A DNA stretch of 64,000 bases from positions 124,001-188,000 of the forward strand of contig NZ_JACHXJ010000006.1 in NCBI RefSeq assembly GCF_014192015.1, read 5' to 3'. The stretch's first letter is position 1. Every line of letters starts with the position of its first letter. Positions 8,167 to 16,866 of this stretch are shown piece after piece. The position numbers were made by a program, and so were the translations under genes. The notes beneath the pieces are model-generated. The model was not told the DNA's origin. It saw only the letters and a list, made by a program, of their open reading frames with translations, and made no database searches. This stretch comes from Paenibacillus rhizosphaerae. Lineage in GTDB: Bacteria; Bacillota; Bacilli; Paenibacillales; Paenibacillaceae.

Positions 8167-8934
8167 TTATCGCATGAACAAGCCGCCGTTCACCTCGATG
8201 GTCTCACCCGTAAGATAGCGGGACAGGTCCGAAGCCAGATACAGCACCGTATCGGCGACATCCTGCGGCGTCCCTTCCCGCCCGAGCGGGATTTTGGACA
8301 CCGTGGCGGCCCGGCCCTCATCGGAGGTGAAGGTCGCGTGAAAAGCCGTCCGGCCGATAAAGCCCGGCGAAACGCAGTTGACCCGGATGCCCTGCGGCGC
8401 AACTTCCTTGGCCAGACCCTTGGAGAAGGAAATGACCGCCGCCTTGCTGGCCGCATACACCGATGCCCCCGGCCCGCCGCCGTCATGGGCGGCGACCGAA
8501 GTCATGTTGATGATGGACCCGCCGCCGCGGGTTGTCATGCCCGGAATGACCAGCTGGCTCAAAAACACGCAGGATTTGAAATTGACGTCCATGACATGCG
8601 TATAATGCGCCTCGGTCATTTCCGCATTCGGTACCCGCTTCACCAGGTGGCCCGCATTGTTCACCAAAATATCCACCGGACCGCCCAGCTCCCGCTGAAC
8701 CGTGTCCAGCATCGCCGTCAGTTCCTCGACGCGGGTGACGTCCGCCTGGACGACGGCGGCCCTGCCGCCCGACTCGGCGATTTCCGCCGCAAGGGCTTCC
8801 GCCTCTTCCCGGCCCCGGTTATAATGAACCGCCACCGCGGCTCCCGCGGCCGCGAGTGACCGGGCAGCTTCCCGGCCGATGCCTGAACTGGCACCGGTCA
8901 CCAGCGCCATTTTCCCCTGTAAATCGATCTTCAT
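8167..8934 (-). CDS. SDR-family oxidoreductase, classical type
   Basis: A 255-residue classical SDR with TGASSGIGRE at residues 14-23, NNAG at about 92, the catalytic Ser in INMTSVAAHD and YAASK near 160. The C-terminal LTGETIEVNGGLFMR is the normal end of the FabG/KduD group. Within a heparinase-kdgF operon a role in reducing the keto-sugar acid made after lyase action (KduD or DHU-reductase-like) is plausible but inferred. Its ATG overlaps the stop of the sensor kinase (ATGA), so translation is coupled. Confidence 0.87.
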   Translation of the reverse strand: MKIDLQGKMALVTGASSGIGREAARSLAAAGAAVAVHYNRGREEAEALAAEIAESGGRAAVVQADVTRVEELTAMLDTVQRELGGPVDILVNNAGHLVKRVPNAEMTEAHYTHVMDVNFKSCVFLSQLVIPGMTTRGGGSIINMTSVAAHDGGGPGASVYAASKAAVISFSKGLAKEVAPQGIRVNCVSPGFIGRTAFHATFTSDEGRAATVSKIPLGREGTPQDVADTVLYLASDLSRYLTGETIEVNGGLFMR

Positions 8935-10784
8935 CCCACATTCTCCTCCTCATACATGCAAGTCATGCTGCCGTCGAACGGCAGCGACATCCGAATCGTC
9001 GTTCCCTGATCCAAAGCGCTGTCTATCGTCAATCCGTACGCTTCCCCATAGACCATCTGAATCCGCCGGTGCACGTTCATAAGGCCCAACCCGCCCTTGT
9101 GGTACAGGGAGCCGGAATCGGACTCCGCGAGCCGGTTCAGGTCCAGCTTTTGGCGCAGCGAATGAAGCTTCTCCTCCGTCATGCCGGCGCCGTTATCCTC
9201 CACGATCAGCCGGAAGCCGCCTTTCCGGACCTCCGCGCCGATCCGGATCCGGTGATGATCCTGAATCCCGTCGGGGAACGCATGCTGGAACATGTTTTCG
9301 ATCAGCGGCTGCAGCGTCAGCCGGACCATCTTGTGCAGCAGCAGCTCCGGAGGAACGTCCACGTCCAGCTCAAACTGGCGCTGGGTCCGGTACTGCAGAA
9401 TCGTCATGTAATTCAGCACATGCTTCAGCTCGTCGACGACCGTAATTTCCGACAAATTCGTCTGAATGGCATACCTCAGCATGGCCGCCATCGCTTCGAC
9501 CATTTCCATAATTTCTTCGGAGTCCTGGACGACGGCATAGCATTTGATGGTCTCGAGCGTGTTGTACAAAAAATGCGGATTGATCTGCAGCTGCAGCGCC
9601 TGAAATTCGGCCTTATGCTGTTCCAGGGCGATTCGCTGCAGGTTCAGCTCCGTCTTGTGCGAGCGGATTTCCGCCTCGTAGACGCGCTCGATCATCTCCG
9701 ACAACCGCGTCAGCATCACATTGTAGCTCGAGATCAGAAAACCGAACTCATCCTGGCGCTGCTCCTCCCCCTCAATGGTCTTCCACTCGCCTTTTTCCAT
9801 CATGCGCATGTTGCGGACGAGCTTCTTGAGCGGTTGCACGAGGGACCGGCCGAACCGCCCAGCAATCCACATCGCGACAATTAACGTGATGAAGCCGGCA
9901 ATGACCGTCGTATAGCGGATGTTCATGATCGGTTTCCGAAGCTCCTTCACCGGGACCGAAATGACCATCTGCCAATCGGCGGCGCTGAGCCGCTGCGACA
10001 CATACATCCGCTTCTCCCCGTTGACGACGGCCGTAAAGGTGCCCTCCCCGCTGAGCAGGTTCTTCTTGACCTCATCGTCCATGAATTCGGGGATGACGGC
10101 ATCCTCCGGCTTGTCGACGAAATTGCCCTTGCTGTCCACAATGAAGGAGTAGCCTTTGTCCCCCAGATCCATTTGTCCCCACAGCTTGGATATCTCCCGG
10201 GTGTTAAGCTTCATCCCGAGGATACCCCGCGGCTGGTGCGACAGCAGCCCGCGCACGCGGCGGATGAACGTAATGTACTGCTCCTCCCCCGGATCGGCCG
10301 TGGCTGAATTAATGATCGCGCCGAGGCCGTCTTTCGGAATATTTTGCTCGATTAAACGATAATACGATTTATAATCCTTAACCTCATCCTGGATGATGTC
10401 CTTCGTGGTGATCGCCTTGCCGTCCTGATTAATGACGTAAATCAATTCGATCTGCGGATAAATGATAAAGGCCGAATCGAACACCTTGCTCTGAATCCGC
10501 CGCGACAGCTCGTAATACTGGAAACTGTTGTCCGGATCCATCTCCATAAACTTCAAGACATCCGGGTCGGACAGGATGATTTTGCTGGCATTGTCGAACG
10601 TCTGAAGGTACAAGTCCGTATGATAGGCCGCATGGGTGATCATTTGGGACAGGTAGCGTTCCAGCTGGCGGTCCAGAAGTTTGGACGACTGCACGTAAGT
10701 GATGGTGCCGACCACCGAAAGGGAAATGACGATTAATACCATGAAGTAGCCGAAAATGCGGTGGGAAATGCTTCTGCGGAACAT
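8931..10784 (-). CDS. YesM-type membrane sensor histidine kinase
   Basis: A 617-residue kinase: transmembrane helix at about 10-30, an extracytoplasmic sensor domain (about 31-285), a second helix (about 290-312), HAMP, then a His_kinase domain with QINPHFLYNT (His near 400) and an HATPase_c with PLIENMFQHAF, VEDNGAGM and GGLGLMNVHRR. This architecture defines YesM/LytS-group kinases that control sugar ABC operons through a YesN-type regulator, whose gene lies immediately upstream. The start used is the ATG at 10784, one base after the regulator's TGA; an open frame reaches further into that gene. The sensor domain may detect an oligosaccharide or the loaded binding protein. Confidence 0.92.
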   Translation of the reverse strand: MFRRSISHRIFGYFMVLIVISLSVVGTITYVQSSKLLDRQLERYLSQMITHAAYHTDLYLQTFDNASKIILSDPDVLKFMEMDPDNSFQYYELSRRIQSKVFDSAFIIYPQIELIYVINQDGKAITTKDIIQDEVKDYKSYYRLIEQNIPKDGLGAIINSATADPGEEQYITFIRRVRGLLSHQPRGILGMKLNTREISKLWGQMDLGDKGYSFIVDSKGNFVDKPEDAVIPEFMDDEVKKNLLSGEGTFTAVVNGEKRMYVSQRLSAADWQMVISVPVKELRKPIMNIRYTTVIAGFITLIVAMWIAGRFGRSLVQPLKKLVRNMRMMEKGEWKTIEGEEQRQDEFGFLISSYNVMLTRLSEMIERVYEAEIRSHKTELNLQRIALEQHKAEFQALQLQINPHFLYNTLETIKCYAVVQDSEEIMEMVEAMAAMLRYAIQTNLSEITVVDELKHVLNYMTILQYRTQRQFELDVDVPPELLLHKMVRLTLQPLIENMFQHAFPDGIQDHHRIRIGAEVRKGGFRLIVEDNGAGMTEEKLHSLRQKLDLNRLAESDSGSLYHKGGLGLMNVHRRIQMVYGEAYGLTIDSALDQGTTIRMSLPFDGSMTCMYEEENVG

Positions 10785-10785
10785 G

Positions 10786-11826
10786 TCAGATCCCCAGCCG
10801 CTGCCGGTATTCCGAAGGCGAGATGCCTTCGTATTTCTTGAAGGTTTTCGTGAAGTTGGAATGGTCGGCATATCCAACCGCGTATGAAATATCGGTGATC
10901 CGGTTCGATTCCTCGCCGAGCATCCGCTTGGCGTATTCCATGCGCCGCTTCGTGCGGTACTGGACGAAGGTCTCCCCCGTCGCCTGCTTGAACATGACGC
11001 TGAAATAATTCGGATGCAGCCCCAGCTGATCCGCTACTTCCTCCAGCGATACCTCGCTGGCCAAATTGCGTTCGATGTAATGCTTGGCTTCCTCAATCGG
11101 GTCTTTCCATTTCCCTTTCCGCTTCCGGTACAGGCGGTCCAGCGTCTGGCCGATCCGCTCGGCAAACCGCCCGAAGGCCTCCTCCCCGGTGGATTCCGGG
11201 CTGAGCTCCAGGCTGTCGTCCAGTTCGATGTTCATCTCCCTGGCTCTCAGCTTCTTGACAAGCAGGCCGTGGAATTCCTCCAGCATTTCGGCCTTTTGCC
11301 GTTCCTGAAGCTGAAAAGCCGAAGTCTCCCGCCGCCACTCCTCCAGCAGCTCCTGAACCTGGCTGCGGTTCATATAGTAGATGGCCTGGTCAAACCGCTC
11401 CAGCCACGCATCCATCTTGGCGACGGAGAGGTAGGCGGAGGCCGGCTTCTGCTTCTCGGCGCGCTGCACCAGGCGCTGCAGTGTATCCGCCAGCTCCCGC
11501 TTGGCCACCGGCTTCAGCAGGTATTCCCTGACGCCGAAAGCCATACAGGCCTGGGCATACGAGAAATCGCCATAGCCGGATACGACCACCGTCTGCACCG
11601 GGTATTCCTGCTTGGCGATGGCCTCGCACAAGGCCAGGCCGTCCATGACCGGCATCCGGATATCCGTAAACACGAAATCGGGGAGCTCCTCCCCGATCGC
11701 CTGCAGCGCCTCGCGCCCGTTGGCGGCGAGCCGGATGGATGAAATCCGGATCCCGGACTGCTGAAGGTATACGCTTAGTCCTTTCAGAATCATAGGTTCA
11801 TCATCAACGAGCAAAATCCGATGCAT
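10786..11826 (-). CDS. YesN-type response regulator with AraC DNA-binding domain
   Basis: 346 residues. The receiver domain has the acidic pair D8-D9 and phosphorylation site D55 (FTDIRMP), with the conserved Lys in YLLKPVAK. A linker/coiled region of ~120 residues is followed by a C-terminal AraC domain (ASEVSLEEVADQLGLHPNYFS, then FKKYEGISPSEYRQRLG). Phosphorylated by the adjacent YesM kinase, it most likely activates this operon. The ATG at 11826 is preferred because AAAGGAG lies nine bases before it; a TTG two codons earlier is possible. It lies between the binding protein and kinase genes. Confidence 0.92.
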   Translation of the reverse strand: MHRILLVDDEPMILKGLSVYLQQSGIRISSIRLAANGREALQAIGEELPDFVFTDIRMPVMDGLALCEAIAKQEYPVQTVVVSGYGDFSYAQACMAFGVREYLLKPVAKRELADTLQRLVQRAEKQKPASAYLSVAKMDAWLERFDQAIYYMNRSQVQELLEEWRRETSAFQLQERQKAEMLEEFHGLLVKKLRAREMNIELDDSLELSPESTGEEAFGRFAERIGQTLDRLYRKRKGKWKDPIEEAKHYIERNLASEVSLEEVADQLGLHPNYFSVMFKQATGETFVQYRTKRRMEYAKRMLGEESNRITDISYAVGYADHSNFTKTFKKYEGISPSEYRQRLGI

Positions 11827-11931
11827 CCTCAAGAGCTCCTTTCGATTTCGTATTCAGGATACCGGTTGGGCGGAGGAACCTGCATAGTCCTGCCCGAACC
11901 GCTTCATGTGCAGGTGAACGACCGCCAATTC

Positions 11932-13503
11932 CTACTTCCGCGGCAGGAAGATACCCTCTTTTTTCTGGTAGCGTGCATTGGCCTCTTTCAGCACGTCATT
12001 GCCTCCCTTGGACTTCCACTCCTCAATCACCTTCGGCCAATTTTCGATCGGCTCCTGGCCGTAGACCATCTTGACCATGTGGGTGACAAGCACCGGCGGC
12101 GGCGTATCCGAGAGCGGGGTGATGTCCGGGTTCTTTTTAAGCGCTTCCAATCTGGGGTCGAATTCGATGCCGTCACGGCCTTCGTTCGCCAGAATGTTAT
12201 CGAACACGCCCATCAGCTTCCGCCCGTCTTCCGTCAGGCTGAGCGATCCCTTATTGTACGTCGTGTCCTGCACGAGCCACAGGAAGGATTGACGGTAGCG
12301 CTCCTCGTCGACCCCTTTGGAGTCGGTTGGCTGTTTGTAGTTGATTTTATCCCCGTCCATCGTGTAGGTCTCACCTTCCACGCCGAAGGTGAAAAACTTC
12401 TCGGCCTCATCCGATACCATCCAGTCGAGGAATTGGATGATTTTCTCCGGGTGTTCATACTTCGCATTAATAAAGTAGGAGCGGTTCACATCGCCGTACA
12501 AATAATATCCGCCCTTGCCGTCCGGTCCGGTCGGGGACGGGATGATTTCGAGCTTCGCATCCGGAATCGTATCCTGCAGTTGGGTCTGCCATTGGAGCAG
12601 CTCGTTGGCGTTCATCGACCAGATGCCGGCTTTTCCGGACAGGATCGTGTTCTTGAACGTCGTCGGGTTAATCGTGGCAAATTCCTTGTTGATCAGTCCT
12701 TCATCATACATCGTCTTGTAGGTGGACAGCGCTTTCATCATATTGTCCGCGTCGAAGAATTTGGGCTGCACCTGACCGTCTGCTTCCTCAAACTGGCTTA
12801 AATAAGGGAAGACGTCATACGCCCCGAAGACCGTATCCGCATATTTGAAGTCCTGGCGGCCCATGTAGGGATTTTCGACGCCCATCTTCTTAAAAGCGCG
12901 CAGCACTTCAACAAAATCCTCGATCGTCTTCGGCACCGGCAGGCCTGCTTTGTCCAGCAAATCCTTGCGGATCCAGGTCGCGCGGCGGGATGGATTGCCG
13001 AGCCACTCCGGAATACCATAAATTTTACCTTCATACGTCATGCGATTCCAGGCTTCTTTCGGGATTTTTTGCAGCAGGTTCTGCCCGTACTTCTGCAGCA
13101 GGTCGTCCAGCGGCATAAAGACTCCCGCCTCCACCGATCCCGCCATTTCCTTCCCGGTCACGCCGCCCTGGCCCTGTACCACGTCCGGAATGTCGCCCGT
13201 AGCAAACATCTGTGCCATCTTCTGGTCGTATTCGCTGTGCGGAACCAGGCGGATGTCCATGTCGGTGTTCGTCAGCTCCTCGAGCTTCTTCACCCACTTA
13301 TCCGCGTTGATGTCCGGCGACTTTTCCACATGGCCGAAATTCAGCGTCCGCAGCGAAATCGAGAACTTGGTGACTCCGCTGTCTTCCGTACTCGCCCCGG
13401 CATCCTTGCCGCTGGCAGATGAATCATTGTCCTTGCCGCCGCACCCGGCGAGCAGGGATGCCGTCACCACGGTGGCCAGCATCAGGCTTACCCACTTTTT
13501 CAT
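11932..13503 (-). CDS. LplA-type extracellular sugar-binding lipoprotein
   Basis: A 523-residue ABC solute-binding protein. The N-terminus has a basic start, hydrophobic core and lipobox SLLAGC, so it is diacylated and anchored outside the membrane. The rest matches the large binding proteins of the LplA/YtcQ type (WVKKLEELTNTDMDIRL, a periplasmic-binding-like fold). It works with the two permeases upstream; no ATPase gene is present in the operon, as is usual in this class, where a shared MsmX-like ATPase is used. A weak cre-like site lies about 85 bases before the start. Ligand probably an oligosaccharide. Confidence 0.92.
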   Translation of the reverse strand: MKKWVSLMLATVVTASLLAGCGGKDNDSSASGKDAGASTEDSGVTKFSISLRTLNFGHVEKSPDINADKWVKKLEELTNTDMDIRLVPHSEYDQKMAQMFATGDIPDVVQGQGGVTGKEMAGSVEAGVFMPLDDLLQKYGQNLLQKIPKEAWNRMTYEGKIYGIPEWLGNPSRRATWIRKDLLDKAGLPVPKTIEDFVEVLRAFKKMGVENPYMGRQDFKYADTVFGAYDVFPYLSQFEEADGQVQPKFFDADNMMKALSTYKTMYDEGLINKEFATINPTTFKNTILSGKAGIWSMNANELLQWQTQLQDTIPDAKLEIIPSPTGPDGKGGYYLYGDVNRSYFINAKYEHPEKIIQFLDWMVSDEAEKFFTFGVEGETYTMDGDKINYKQPTDSKGVDEERYRQSFLWLVQDTTYNKGSLSLTEDGRKLMGVFDNILANEGRDGIEFDPRLEALKKNPDITPLSDTPPPVLVTHMVKMVYGQEPIENWPKVIEEWKSKGGNDVLKEANARYQKKEGIFLPRK

Positions 13504-13574
13504 CGTATCCCCTCTTTCCCCGCTTTGATTCGTTCATCAGTATGCTCTTTGTTGGATTTGGCAAGTTGATTGTA

Positions 13575-13590
13575 TCGTTAACGTTTGCCG
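13575..13590 (-). promoter_or_regulatory. Weak cre-like (CcpA) site
   Basis: Minus-strand CAAACGTTAACG with flanking bases agrees with the CcpA cre consensus except at two positions. It lies between the permease and binding-protein genes. Low confidence without other support. Confidence 0.25.
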
Positions 13591-13628
13591 GACCGTGAGG
13601 TGGCAACTTCAGTTCGGGTAGTTCATTT

Positions 13629-14510
13629 TTAAGATTTGACCGCTCCCAGTGTAAGCCCTTTCACAAAATGCTTCTGCAGGAACGGATACAGCAAAATGAT
13701 CGGCAGCGTCGCGATGACAATGGTCGCCATCTTGATCCCCTCCGGAGAGGTAAACGCCAGCTCGCTGAACTGCGAGGCACCGGGGTCGATGCTGAGATCG
13801 TCGGTTTCGAACATCTTTTTCAGCAGCACCTGCAGCGGCCACCACTTCGGCTGATCGATGTAATACAGCGCGTTCATGTAGGCGTTCCAATGTCCCACCG
13901 CGTAAAAAATGCCGAGTGAAGCCATCACGGGCTTGGAGAGCGGCACCACCATGCTCATCAGGATGCGTACCTCCCCGCAGCCGTCGATGCGGGCGGAATC
14001 GATGACCTCCGCGGGCAGCTGTTTGAAGAACGAATGCATCACGAAAAAGTTAAACGCGCTGATCGCGCCGGGCAGAATCATGGCCCAGGGGGTATTCATG
14101 AGGTGCAGGTTTTTCATCAGCAAAAAGTTCGGAATCAGCGGCGCGCTGAAAATCATCGTGATCAGCACCATCAGCATGATCAGCTTCCGCCCGACATACT
14201 CCTCCCGGGATACCGGGTAAGCCAGCGTTGCCGTCGCCACCAGATTGATCAATGTTCCGGCCACTGTGATGAAGACGGATACCGCGAACGCTCGCCATAT
14301 TGACGCGTCACTGAACACGTACCGGTAGTTAATTGTCGTGGCGTCCACCGGCCAGAACGTTACCCTGCCCGACGTGACCGCTTCCGATGAGCTGAAGGAC
14401 TGGGCGATGACGTTCAGAAACGGCAGGAACATGGCGAGCCCGAGCAGGCACATGAACAGGATGTTGAACGCGTTGAATAGTTGATAGCTCCTAGACATCA
14501 TTCGGTACAA
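13629..14510 (-). CDS. Sugar ABC transporter permease, LplC/YtcP type
   Basis: 293 residues with six predicted membrane helices and the EAA loop in EVIDSARIDGCGEVRILMSMVVPLSK around 190-215, which contacts the ATPase. The C-terminal tail HFVKGLTLGAVKS is characteristic of the LplC/YtcP group of oligosaccharide permeases. The start is a TTG at 14510 with GGGAGG eight bases upstream; the ATG three codons later is too far from it. It sits 16 bases downstream of the partner permease. Confidence 0.92.
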   Translation of the reverse strand: MYRMMSRSYQLFNAFNILFMCLLGLAMFLPFLNVIAQSFSSSEAVTSGRVTFWPVDATTINYRYVFSDASIWRAFAVSVFITVAGTLINLVATATLAYPVSREEYVGRKLIMLMVLITMIFSAPLIPNFLLMKNLHLMNTPWAMILPGAISAFNFFVMHSFFKQLPAEVIDSARIDGCGEVRILMSMVVPLSKPVMASLGIFYAVGHWNAYMNALYYIDQPKWWPLQVLLKKMFETDDLSIDPGASQFSELAFTSPEGIKMATIVIATLPIILLYPFLQKHFVKGLTLGAVKS

Positions 14511-14526
14511 CCGTCGTTCCTCCCTT

Positions 14527-15498
14527 CTAGTACAGGCCTTCGCCCGTCGTTTTCTTGCTGAGCAGGTTGCCGAACAGGACCAGCACCAGTCCCACGACCG
14601 ATTTAAAAAGGCCCACCGCCGTCGTGTAGCTATACTGCTGCGACAGGAGGCCGGAGCGGTAGATGTACGTGTCGAGAATCTCCCCGTTTTCCGTATTCAG
14701 CGCGTTCAGGAACACCCACACCCGCTCAAAGCCGAAATCGAGAAATTTGCCGATGTGCAGCAGAAACAAAATCATGATCGTCGGCAGCAGCGCCGGCAGC
14801 GTGATCCGGAGCGTCTGCTTCCACCGGTTCGCCCCGTCGATCTCCGCCGCTTCGTACAGGTCAGGATTAATTCCCGCCAGGGCGGCCAGGTACAGGATCG
14901 TGCCGTACCCCATGTCCCGCCAAATGCCCGAGCCGACCAGCACGCTGCGGATGTAGGCATTATCGCCAAGGAAATACACCGGCTCGATGCCGAACAAACC
15001 AAGCAGTTGGTTCAGGATGCCCGTGGATGGGGACAAAATGGCCACGGACATGCCGGCGATCACGACCCAGGACAGAAAGTGCGGCATGTACACCACGGTT
15101 TGGATGACCCTTTTGAACACGACCAGCCTCAGCTCGTTGAGCAGCAGGGCCAGAATGATCGGGGCCGGAAACGCAATGATCAGGTCGTAAAGCCCGATGA
15201 GCAGTGTATTTTTCAAAATCCGCAAAAAGTCGTAATGCTGGAACATCATCGCAAAGTTGGCGAAGCCTACCCACTCGCTGCCGGTGAAGCCTTTGAAAAT
15301 GTTGTAATCCTGAAACGCGATGATCGAGCCGCCCAGCGGAATGTACTTGAAGATGAGAAAATACACGATCCCGGGGAGGGAAATCACGTACAGCGCCTTG
15401 TACTTCCACATGAGGTGAATCAGTCCGCCGCCTTTTCCCGGCCTTCGGACCACGCTCGAGGGTTTCAGCTCGACCGCTTCCGTTTTGATCGTCGACAT
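14527..15498 (-). CDS. Sugar ABC transporter permease, LplB/YteP type
   Basis: 323 residues. After a short cytoplasmic N-terminus come six membrane helices; the EAA loop reads YEAAEIDGANRWKQTLRITLPAL (about 225-247). The family exports nothing: it forms the import channel with the LplC-type protein. The start at 15498 is set by AAGGAGG six bases upstream; the frame extends 16 codons further without a ribosome site. This is the first gene of the operon that runs down to kdgF, so the operon promoter must lie between here and repeat copy A. Confidence 0.92.
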   Translation of the reverse strand: MSTIKTEAVELKPSSVVRRPGKGGGLIHLMWKYKALYVISLPGIVYFLIFKYIPLGGSIIAFQDYNIFKGFTGSEWVGFANFAMMFQHYDFLRILKNTLLIGLYDLIIAFPAPIILALLLNELRLVVFKRVIQTVVYMPHFLSWVVIAGMSVAILSPSTGILNQLLGLFGIEPVYFLGDNAYIRSVLVGSGIWRDMGYGTILYLAALAGINPDLYEAAEIDGANRWKQTLRITLPALLPTIMILFLLHIGKFLDFGFERVWVFLNALNTENGEILDTYIYRSGLLSQQYSYTTAVGLFKSVVGLVLVLFGNLLSKKTTGEGLY

Positions 15499-15671
15499 AT
15501 CGGTCCTCCTTTTCGCGCACGTCGTATGGCTGTGCTTATTTCTCATAGTAACGGCGGAGGGGTGGGGGATGCTTGGTATGAACAGGGGTGGGCTGGTTAT
15601 TTTTTAAGGTTGGGGGCGTGGTGGGCGTCGTTGGAAAAAGGACAGAAAACCTTATACAGCATCTGCTATGG
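15499..15671 (-). promoter_or_regulatory. Probable promoter region of the lpl-heparinase operon
   Basis: No gene. On the minus strand the region is rich in C and A runs (CCACCCCTCCGCC, CTTAAAAAATAACC) and carries TATAAG at about 15651-15656 as a possible -10, but I see no convincing -35. The first repeat unit abuts it, so transcripts might also enter from there. Confidence 0.35.
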
Positions 15672-16051
15672 GATCATCGAGTCGATTCGAAGAAGCAGCA
15701 ACGAAACCCATACGTCAGCGCACGGGGGGAGGGACGCATTTGGGGTTCCAGCCGCTGTTGAAGCCGTGTTCCTTGATGAGATGAGGAGGTGGGAACACGG
15801 CTTCAAAGGCGGCACGTAAACTTTCCACCCCATATGCTTTCCCTCTTTGGAGTTCAGGTGGCGGGGACTGCTGCTTCCGGGTTGGCTCACCAAGACTAGC
15901 TTTGTCCCCTTACTTTAGCTGCTTGGCTTTTTTGTTTTTTCCCTACGGTTACTGCCACCCAGCACTTCTCCCCCGCTCTTGACCTTTAAAATACCCAGCT
16001 AGTGGGGAGGAAGTAAAAAAAGAGGCGTGTCGCCTTATGGCACGCCTCTTT
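15672..16051. repeat. Structured repeat unit A
   Basis: About 380 bases, first of three tandem copies. Parts in plus-strand order: a 38-base short repeat (15683-15720); a long stem-loop with 15-bp perfect arms (15758-15772 / 15792-15806), extended by GCCGC/GCGGC across a 2x2 internal loop; a variable ~110-base segment; and a terminator-like GAGGCGTG/CACGCCTC hairpin. From 15718 to 15987 it is identical to unit C. Short reading frames exist but are broken between copies. Confidence 0.9.
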
Positions 16052-16052
16052 C
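16014..16052 (-). terminator. Repeat-associated terminator 1 (between A and B)
   Basis: On the minus strand AAGAGGCGTG pairs with CACGCCTCTT and is followed by a run of seven T, a canonical intrinsic terminator. It would end transcripts running through unit B toward the lpl operon. Confidence 0.75.
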
Positions 16053-16421
16053 GATCATCGAGTCGATTCAAAGGAGTAGCACGAAACCCAGACTTCGAGC
16101 GCTCGGGGGAGGGCGCATTTGGGGTTCCAGCCGCTGTTGAAGCCGTGTTCCTTGATGAGATGAGGAGGTAGGAACACGGCTTCAAAGGCGGCACGTAAAC
16201 TTTCCACCCCATATGCTTTCCCTCTTTGGAGTTCAGGTGGCGGAGACTGCTGCTTCCGGGTTGGCTCACGAAGACTGGCCTTTTCTCCTTTCTCCAGCTG
16301 CCTGGCCATTTGCCTTCTCCTTTGGTTGCTGCTATGAGCAAGACATTCGCCAAGTGACCTTATAAAATAATCAGCTTGTGGGTAGGAAGTAAAAAAGAGG
16401 CGTGTATGGCACGCCTCTTTT
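16053..16421. repeat. Structured repeat unit B (diverged copy)
   Basis: About 369 bases. The first half matches unit A with three mismatches in 163 bases (16114-16276 against 15735-15897) and keeps the long stem-loop (arms 16137-16151 and 16171-16185). The second half (16277-16380) is strongly diverged in sequence although length and position are similar. It begins with the short repeat (16064-16102) and ends with a GAGGCGTG/CACGCCTC hairpin. Confidence 0.9.
16391..16421 (-). terminator. Repeat-associated terminator 2 (between B and C)
   Basis: AAAAGAGGCGTG and CACGCCTCTTTT pair across a loop of only TATGC-type bases; six T follow on the minus strand. It would end transcripts running through unit C. 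Confidence 0.75.
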
Positions 16422-16424
16422 AGG

Positions 16425-16865
16425 TTGATTATTGGTCGATTCGAAGGAGCAGCAGTGAAACCCAGACCTCGGCGCATCTTCGTTGGGAGCAAGCCGCCTC
16501 GAAGAAGGAATAACGAAACCCAGACTTCGGGCGCACGGGGGGAGGGACGCATTTGGGGTTCCAGCCGCTGTTGAAGCCGTGTTCCTTGATGAGATGAGGA
16601 GGTGGGAACACGGCTTCAAAGGCGGCACGTAAACTTTCCACCCCATATGCTTTCCCTCTTTGGAGTTCAGGTGGCGGGGACTGCTGCTTCCGGGTTGGCT
16701 CACCAAGACTAGCTTTGTCCCCTTACTTTAGCTGCTTGGCTTTTTTGTTTTTTCCCTACGGTTACTGCCACCCAGCACTTCTCCCCCGCTCTTGACCTTT
16801 AAAAATACCCAGCTAGTGGGGAGGAAGTAAAAAAGAGGCGCCTCGCCTTACGGCACGCCTCTTTT
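16425..16865. repeat. Structured repeat unit C
   Basis: About 440 bases. It has two copies of the short repeat (16437-16475 and 16495-16534), the long stem-loop (arms 16571-16585 and 16605-16619) and the terminal hairpin at 16832-16865. Bases 16531-16800 are identical to 15718-15987 of unit A; the first difference is one extra A at 16801-16805. Confidence 0.9.
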
Positions 16866-16866
16866 A
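16829..16866 (-). terminator. Repeat-associated terminator 3, after the SDR gene
   Basis: AAAAGAGGCG...CGCCTCTTTT hairpin followed by T on the minus strand. It is downstream of the SDR gene that ends at 16942 and may be that gene's terminator; a fifth short repeat (16881-16919) lies between gene and hairpin. Confidence 0.7.

Noticed and set aside
8856..9884. 342-codon plus-strand frame opposite the YesM kinase
   Set aside because: Antisense to well-supported kinase motifs; no domain of its own.
15949..16706. Short minus-strand frames in the repeat array encoding a shared GKAYGVESLRAAFEAVF-like stretch
   Set aside because: Ends differ in every copy, no ribosome sites, and conservation follows stem arms; treated as incidental translation of a structured repeat, though not fully excluded.
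15672..16865. Insertion sequence remnants
   Set aside because: No transposase motif in any frame, and no consistent terminal inverted repeats or target duplications.
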